NCBI RefSeq assembly: GCF_000719475.1
Contig: NZ_JOGO01000035.1
Span: 1 to 60,002 of the forward strand
From: Streptomyces sp. NRRL F-5630
GTDB lineage: Bacteria > Actinomycetota > Actinomycetes > Streptomycetales > Streptomycetaceae
Direction of reading: 5' to 3'
DNA: 60,002 nucleotides
Shown here: positions 55,154 to 60,002 of the stretch, piece after piece
Layout of the letters: every line of letters starts with the position of its first letter
Position numbering within the stretch: position 1 is the first letter of the stretch
Notes under the pieces: generated by a model
Database searches by the model: none
Told to the model about the DNA's origin: nothing
What the model saw: the letters and a program-made list of their open reading frames with translations, nothing else
Position numbers and translations under genes: made by a program

Positions 55154-56197
55154 TTACTTGACGGCCTTCGCGAACTCCGGGACGACGTGGTCGATCGCGT
55201 ACTGGATCGAGAGGACCGAGCCCGTCGCGAACGCCTTGCTGGAGGTCTTGTCGAGGATCAGCGAGTGGCCCGCCTTGACCGAGGGAACGGCCTTGTAGAG
55301 CGGGTCGCCGGTGATCTTCGAGTCGGGGACGCCGATGCCCGCCATGACGGTCAGGTCGGCGTCGAGGAGGTCCAGGTTCTCCTTCGAGACGCGGACGGAG
55401 AACGAGTCCGTCTTCTTCGCCTCGACCTTCGGGTTGTTCTTGAAGCCCAGGTTCGTCGCGAAGTTCACGCGGCCGTCGCCGTTGACGTAGGCGCCGTAGC
55501 CCTCGGAGGAGAGCGCGCCGACCGTGATGGTCTTGCCCTTGAACTCCGGGTGCGCCTTCGCGGCGGCGGCGAACTTGGCGTTCGTGTCGGAGATCAGCTT
55601 CCGGCCCTTCTCCGGCACGCCGAGCGCCTGGGAGACCATGAGCGTCTGCTGCTTCCACGACGTGAGGTAGGCGTCGCCGCCCTTGGGCACGTCCACCGTC
55701 GGGGCGATCTTGCTCAGCGTCTCGTAACGCGTCTTGTCACCACTGGACTTGGTGTCGAGGATCAGGTCCGGCTTGAGGGCCGCGATCTTCTCGTACTCCG
55801 GCTCCATGGTGCCGATCAGCTCGGGCTTCTTGTCGTACATGCCCTTCGCCCACGGGCCCACGCCGTCGCCGCCGAACGGCAGCCAGTCGCTCGCGCCGAC
55901 GGGCTGCGTGCCGAGCGCGAGCGCGGCCTCGGCGTCGCCCCAGCCCAGCGCCACGACGCGCTCGGGCTTCTTGTCGATCGTGATCGTGCCGTACTTCGTC
56001 GCGACCTTCGCGGGGAACGCGGCGCTCGACGCCGTCGAGTCCTTCGCCCCGCCGCCGGAGTCCTTGTCGCCGTCGTCGGAGCCGCACGCGGTGGCGGTGA
56101 CGAGGAGGGTCGCGACACCGGCGGAGAGCAGCGCGGCCGTGCGGGCGCGACGGCGGCGCCGGGAGGCAGCGGAAGGAGCGGAATCGTTCATACCCAT
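55154..56197 (-). CDS. Iron-siderophore ABC transporter substrate-binding lipoprotein
   Basis: A 347-residue FecB/FepB-type periplasmic-binding-fold lipoprotein. Residues 1-38 are a signal peptide with the basic stretch RRRRRART and lipidated Cys38 (TATACG). The core starts TITIDKKPERVVALGWGDAEAALALG, typical of siderophore-binding proteins, and contains LKPDLILDTKSS. Two starts are possible: ATG 56197, inside the iron box, or ATG 56191. Neither has a ribosome binding site, so the mRNA may be leaderless. It is downstream of the ATPase gene on the same strand but has its own iron box, so separate iron-controlled transcription is likely. Confidence 0.9.
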   Translation of the reverse strand: MGMNDSAPSAASRRRRRARTAALLSAGVATLLVTATACGSDDGDKDSGGGAKDSTASSAAFPAKVATKYGTITIDKKPERVVALGWGDAEAALALGTQPVGASDWLPFGGDGVGPWAKGMYDKKPELIGTMEPEYEKIAALKPDLILDTKSSGDKTRYETLSKIAPTVDVPKGGDAYLTSWKQQTLMVSQALGVPEKGRKLISDTNAKFAAAAKAHPEFKGKTITVGALSSEGYGAYVNGDGRVNFATNLGFKNNPKVEAKKTDSFSVRVSKENLDLLDADLTVMAGIGVPDSKITGDPLYKAVPSVKAGHSLILDKTSSKAFATGSVLSIQYAIDHVVPEFAKAVK

Positions 56198-56215
56198 GAG
56201 GTTAGCCTGCCCTTA
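56197..56215. promoter_or_regulatory. Iron box upstream of the siderophore-binding gene
   Basis: On the minus strand TAAGGGCAGGCTAACCTCA matches the IdeR/DmdR consensus TTAGGTTAGGCTAACCTAA at about 14-15 of 19 positions, with an intact AGGCTAACCT core. It reaches the ATG at 56197 itself and probably overlaps the -10 (TAACCT). Repression by iron-loaded DmdR/IdeR is expected. Confidence 0.7.
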
Positions 56216-56287
56216 CCGGATGTCTGTACGGAGGGGGGTCTCACCGTCGTCGCCTTGGTCACACCGGACCGCGCCGGGGCCTCCGGC

Positions 56288-57127
56288 TCAGGGCCGCCCG
56301 CCCACGTGATGCCGTCCGAGCGGCACCACCATCGGCGTCCCCGAGGCCGGGTCCGCGATCACCGAGCAGCGCATCCCGAACGTCTCCGTCACCAGTTCCT
56401 CCGTCACCACGTCCGCCGGGGCGCCCTCCGCGACGACCCGCCCGTCCGCCATCGCGATGAGGTGATCGGCGTACCGGCAGGCGAGGTTCAGCTCGTGCAG
56501 GACGGCGACCATCGTCACGCCGCGCTCGCGGTTGAGGTCGGTGAGCAGGTCGAGCACGTCGAGCTGGTGGCTCAGGTCCAGGTATGTCGTCGGCTCGTCG
56601 AGGAGCAGCAGTTCGGTGCGCTGCGCGAGCGCCATCGCGATCCACACGCGTTGCCGCTGCCCGCCGGACAGCTCGTCGACGGGCCGGTCCGCGAGGTCGA
56701 GCACGTCGGTCGAGAGCAGCGCCTCGGCGACGGCGGTGTCGTCCTCGTCGGTCCAGCGCCGGAAGAAGCCCTGGTGCGGGTAGCGGCCGCGCCCGACGAG
56801 GTCGGCGACGCTGATGCCCTCGGGCGCGACGGGCGACTGCGGCAGGATGCCGAGCACCGAGGCGACCTCCCGCGTCGGCATCTCCTGCACCGATTTCCCG
56901 TCGAGCAGCACCGCCCCGGAGAGCGGCGTGAGGAGCCGCGCCATGGCGCGCAGCAGCGTCGACTTGCCGCACGCGTTCGGTCCCACGATGACCGTGAAAC
57001 TGCCGGTCGGTATGGACACGCTGAGCCCCGGCACGATCTCGCGGCCGTCGTAGCCGAGGCGCACGTCGCGCGTTTCGAGACGGGTCCGGGCGGCTTCGCC
57101 GTCCGGCACGTCGGCTTCGCTCTTCAC
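56288..57127 (-). CDS. Siderophore ABC transporter ATP-binding protein (FecE-like)
   Basis: A 279-residue ATPase. Walker A GPNACGKST (about 49-57), signature ELSGGQRQRVWIAMA, and Walker B ELLLLDEPTTYLDLSHQ are intact and of the FecE/FhuC type. The start is GTG at 57127. It follows the second permease after 100 bases and would power uptake through the two permeases. A possible weak point: no stop/start overlap with the permease gene. Confidence 0.92.
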   Translation of the reverse strand: MKSEADVPDGEAARTRLETRDVRLGYDGREIVPGLSVSIPTGSFTVIVGPNACGKSTLLRAMARLLTPLSGAVLLDGKSVQEMPTREVASVLGILPQSPVAPEGISVADLVGRGRYPHQGFFRRWTDEDDTAVAEALLSTDVLDLADRPVDELSGGQRQRVWIAMALAQRTELLLLDEPTTYLDLSHQLDVLDLLTDLNRERGVTMVAVLHELNLACRYADHLIAMADGRVVAEGAPADVVTEELVTETFGMRCSVIADPASGTPMVVPLGRHHVGGRP

Positions 57128-57227
57128 GGGCGCGGCTCCTTCGGGGACAGGGACGGTCGTGCGGTGACGGGGACGGGGACGGGGACGGGCGCGCTCCGGC
57201 CCGTACGGCCTCGGGGGCGGTGCGCGC

Positions 57228-58436
57228 TCACCCGCCCCTCCCCACCCGGTTCGCCCGCGCGAGCAGCCACAGCAGGTACGGCGCGCCCACGAGGCTCGTC
57301 ACGACGCCGACGGGGAACTGGATGCCGGGGATCGCGTGCTGCGCCGCGAAGTCGGCGAGCAGGACGAGGAGCGCCCCGGTCAGCGCCGCGTGCGGCAGGA
57401 CCGCGCCGCGCCCCGGGAGCAGCATCCGCGCGACGGGCGCCGCGACGAAGGCGACGAACGCGACGGGCCCGGCGGCGGCCGTCGCCGCGCCCGCGAGGAG
57501 GGTCCCGCAGGCGAGGAGCGCGAGCCGCCGCAGGGCCACGCGCGAGCCGAGCCCGGCGGCCGTGTCGTCGCCGAGCGAGAGCGCGGGCAGCGAGCGCGCG
57601 GCGGCGAGGGTCAGCGGGACGGCCACGACGAGGAGCCACAGGAGCGGCCAGAACTGCGTCCACGAGCGCCCGCTGAGGCTCCCCGTCATCCACAGGAAGG
57701 CGTCCTGCGCCTCGGTCACGTTCGCCGTGGTCATGAGGTAGGAGATGACGCTGAGCAGCCCCGTCCCCACCCCGATGCCGATGAGCACGAACCGCGCGCC
57801 CACGACGCCGCCGCGCCACGAGAGCGCGTAGATGAGCGTGCCCGCCGCGAGCGCGCCGACGAGCGCGGCCCCCGAGAGCGCGAGGCCGCTGAACGACAGG
57901 ACGAGGGAGCCGAGCACGGCGGCGGCGGAGGCGCCGGAGCTGATGCCGATCACGTCGGGGCTGGCGAGGGGGTTGCGCAGGACGGTCTGGAAGACGCCGC
58001 CCGCCATGCCGAAGGCCGCGCCGACGAGGAGCGCGAGGAGCGCGCGCGGCAGGCGCAGCTCGACGACCACGAAGTGCGCGCCCGCGTCCCCGCCGCCGAA
58101 GAGCGCGCCGAGCACGTCGCCGAGCGGGAGGACGTAGTCGCCGACGCACAGCGAGAGGCACAGGAGCGCGAAGACGAGGACGGCGAGCACGCCGCCGGTC
58201 CACAGCGCGCGGACCCGGCCCCGGCGCCGCACCCCGGCGACGGCCCGCCGCGCCTCGGCGAGGAGGGCGGGGTCGGTACGGGCCACGGCGCGGGAGGCGG
58301 GGCCGGGGGGCGCCCCGGTGCGGTCGGGCCGGGACGCGCGGCCGGTAGGGGTCCCGGTGCGGTCGGCACGGGGCGCGCGGTCGGGGCGGACGGGGGCGGC
58401 TCCCGTGCCGCCGCCGGATGCGCCGGGTGTCCTCAC
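57228..58436 (-). CDS. FecCD-family siderophore permease (second)
   Basis: A 402-residue permease. A ~85-residue Pro/Arg/Thr-rich N-terminal tail precedes about nine to ten helices of the BtuC/FecCD fold. Conserved segments are LRLPRALLALLVGAAFGMAG, the RNPLASPDVIGISSGASAAA motif and FPVGVVTSLVGAPYLLWLL at the end. The start is GTG at 58436, overlapping the stop of the first permease gene (GTGA). It forms a heterodimer with that permease. Confidence 0.92.
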   Translation of the reverse strand: MRTPGASGGGTGAAPVRPDRAPRADRTGTPTGRASRPDRTGAPPGPASRAVARTDPALLAEARRAVAGVRRRGRVRALWTGGVLAVLVFALLCLSLCVGDYVLPLGDVLGALFGGGDAGAHFVVVELRLPRALLALLVGAAFGMAGGVFQTVLRNPLASPDVIGISSGASAAAVLGSLVLSFSGLALSGAALVGALAAGTLIYALSWRGGVVGARFVLIGIGVGTGLLSVISYLMTTANVTEAQDAFLWMTGSLSGRSWTQFWPLLWLLVVAVPLTLAAARSLPALSLGDDTAAGLGSRVALRRLALLACGTLLAGAATAAAGPVAFVAFVAAPVARMLLPGRGAVLPHAALTGALLVLLADFAAQHAIPGIQFPVGVVTSLVGAPYLLWLLARANRVGRGG

Positions 58437-59635
58437 AGCTCCACCAGCTTCCTGCGCCGGACCAGGATGATGAACGGCACGCAGCCGATCGCCGCCGTGA
58501 TGACCCCGACCTGCACCTCGCCGGGCCGGGCGACGAGCCGCCCGACGATGTCCGCGAGGAGCAGGAGGACGGGGGCGAGGACGGCGGAGTAGGGCAGGAT
58601 CCAGCGGTAGTCGGGGCCCGTGATGAGCCGGGCGGCGTGCGGCACGGCGAGGCCGACGAAGGCGATGGGCCCGGCGATCGCGGTCGCGGCGCCGCACAGG
58701 AGGACGACGACGAGCGCCGACCCGGCGCGGATGCGGCCGACCTTCTGGCCGAGGCCGCGCGCGAGGTCGTCGCCGAGCGAGAGCGCGTTGAGGGCGGGGC
58801 CGAGAGCGAGCGCGAAGACGGCGCCGACCGCGATGAACGGCAGCGCCTGCCACAGGTCCGAACCCTCGCGCCCGGTGAGCGAGCCGACCTGCCAGAAGCG
58901 GTACTGGTCGTAGCTGTCCCGGTCCTTGAGGAGGATCGCGCTGGTCAGGGCGACGAGGACCGCCTGGGTCGCGGTGCCGGCGAGGGCGAGCTTGACGGGC
59001 GTCGCCCCTTCGCGGCCGAGCGAGCCGATCCCGTACACGAGCAGCGCGGCGAGGAGGGCGCCGAGGAAACCGAACCAGATGTACTGCGAGGGCGAGGCGA
59101 GGCCGAGCAGGCTGATCGCGGCGACGACGGCGACGGAGGAGCCCGCGTTGATGCCGAGGAGTCCCGGGTCGGCGATCGGGTTGCGCGCGACGCCCTGCAT
59201 GACGCAGCCCGCGAGCCCGAGAGCGATCCCGGCGAGGACCCCGGCGGCGGTACGGGGGACGCGGACCTCGTGGACGACGAGCTGTCCCTTGTCGCTCAGG
59301 TCGGCGTCGAAGAGCGCGTGGAAGACGTCGCCGCCCGAGACCTCGTGCCCGGAGCCGACGAAGAGGCTCGCGAGGACGGCGGCGACCAGGAGGAGAAGGC
59401 ACAGGAGCAGGCCCAGCGAGAGAACGGAGCGGGCGCGGGCCGGGCGGATGCGGGCCTTCGCCTGGGCGGGCGTCTCGGACGCGGGGAGATCGCCGGGGTC
59501 CACGGCGAGCGCGGCGGTCGTCGTGCCGCTCGCGGCGCGCGCCGCCTGGATACCCGCGGCCTTCGCCCGCAGCCGCCGTGCGTACGCGGACTCGGTGGAC
59601 CGCTCCGGGTGATCCTCCCGGGGGCCGCCGCTCAC
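58433..59635 (-). CDS. FecCD-family siderophore permease (first)
   Basis: A 400-residue permease with an N-terminal cytoplasmic tail of about 80 residues and then the BtuC/FecCD helices. Key segments are VRVPRTAAGVLAGIALGLAG, RNPIADPGLLGINAGSSVAV and VGVITAAIGCVPFIILVRRR. The GTG at 59635 was chosen because GAGG lies upstream and it is downstream of the iron box; the frame stays open farther upstream but would cross that box. It is the first gene of the uptake operon. Confidence 0.9.
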   Translation of the reverse strand: MSGGPREDHPERSTESAYARRLRAKAAGIQAARAASGTTTAALAVDPGDLPASETPAQAKARIRPARARSVLSLGLLLCLLLLVAAVLASLFVGSGHEVSGGDVFHALFDADLSDKGQLVVHEVRVPRTAAGVLAGIALGLAGCVMQGVARNPIADPGLLGINAGSSVAVVAAISLLGLASPSQYIWFGFLGALLAALLVYGIGSLGREGATPVKLALAGTATQAVLVALTSAILLKDRDSYDQYRFWQVGSLTGREGSDLWQALPFIAVGAVFALALGPALNALSLGDDLARGLGQKVGRIRAGSALVVVLLCGAATAIAGPIAFVGLAVPHAARLITGPDYRWILPYSAVLAPVLLLLADIVGRLVARPGEVQVGVITAAIGCVPFIILVRRRKLVEL

Positions 59636-59673
59636 GGCTCGTGCCTCACTGCGCAGATCCCTTGCTGGACGAA

Positions 59674-59689
59674 GTAAGGCAAGGCTAAC
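59674..59689. promoter_or_regulatory. Iron box upstream of the siderophore permease operon
   Basis: GTTAGCCTTGCCTTAC on the minus strand is a near-perfect dyad typical of DmdR/IdeR boxes (GTTAG...CTTAC around GCCTTGCC). It lies 39 bases upstream of the permease start codon. Confidence 0.65.
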
Positions 59690-59813
59690 AGTCGATTCCG
59701 GCCAGGTATACGCGCCCAAGGACCGCCCGAGCGGCCACATCACCCCCTGCATCGCTCCCACATGGACGCGGTAGAAGCGACGTACCGGCACGATTCGGTC
59801 AAGACTGATCACC

Positions 59814-60002
59814 ATGACCGAACCCCGCACCCCACAGGGACACCCCTGTCGCCGCTCCCGCCGCCTGTTCCCCCTCGCCGCCGCCCTCGCGGGCACGATC
59901 GTGGTGGGGGTCACGGGGCTGACGCTGGGGGCCGCGGACGGGATACCGGGCGGAGGAGGCGGGGCGGGGACGCGGGCCGAGGTGGCGGCGGGGGCTCAAG
60001 GG
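59814..60002 (+). CDS. Secreted protein, 5' part only
   Basis: The frame starting at ATG 59814 is open to the end of the window (63 codons), so the gene is cut off. The N-terminus has a basic n-region (CRRSRRLF), a hydrophobic core (PLAAALAGTIVVGVTGLTLG) and an AxA-like cleavage area, followed by a Gly-rich linker: a typical signal peptide. It is divergent from the siderophore operon. The mature domain is outside the window; no function can be given. Confidence 0.55.
   Translation, partial: MTEPRTPQGHPCRRSRRLFPLAAALAGTIVVGVTGLTLGAADGIPGGGGGAGTRAEVAAGAQG

Overview
The window is about 60 kb of very GC-rich DNA with the gene content and codon use of a Streptomyces or close relative. Supporting signs are the DUF397 and Scr1-type HTH genes, GTG starts, 4-base stop/start overlaps, a futalosine-type menaquinone gene (mqnC), DUF6381- and DUF6461-like proteins, and a 14-gene nuo operon flanked by a polyprenyl diphosphate synthase and a RecQ helicase. 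No tRNA, rRNA, CRISPR array or complete mobile element was seen.

Left part (1-18.2 kb). The first ~100 bases are the right end of an IS30-family insertion sequence, next to an orphan DUF397 gene. Then come housekeeping and accessory genes: two GNAT acetyltransferases, a HAD hydrolase, an SDR oxidoreductase, a nucleotidyltransferase translationally coupled to a GNAT, a Rieske oxygenase, a small helical protein, a membrane protein, an acyltransferase-3 protein, a three-gene operon (LolA-like protein, ABC ATPase, ABC permease), a long-chain polyprenyl diphosphate synthase, a Cof-type HAD phosphatase, an alpha/beta hydrolase and RecQ.

Middle (18.4-37.4 kb). The complete nuoA-N operon for respiratory complex I runs on the minus strand from 34974 to 18482 and ends at a 27-base perfect palindrome. 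Upstream lies a 1.5 kb non-coding region between nuoA and a divergent NlpC/P60 cell-wall hydrolase gene. It holds a Rex-type operator, three Crp-like sites, three copies of an identical promoter-like pattern (TTG-N14-CTCTTGATA) and three families of short tandem repeats. This is the most interesting stretch of the window.

Right part (37.4-60 kb). A broken NucA/NucB nuclease remnant follows, then DUF6461 and DUF1963 proteins and a menaquinone-related set: a geranylgeranyl reductase-like flavoprotein, menG/ubiE and mqnC. With the polyprenyl synthase these would make and tailor the quinone that complex I reduces. Next are a MarR-MFS-isochorismatase operon with a palindromic operator, a DUF4232 lipoprotein, an HTH regulator with two DUF397 genes (the regulator frame runs 119 bases into the first), a prepilin peptidase and a 1001-residue membrane protein with LysM and BTAD-like regions. 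A siderophore ABC transporter (two permeases, ATPase, binding protein) follows, with two iron boxes. The window ends inside a secreted-protein gene on the plus strand.
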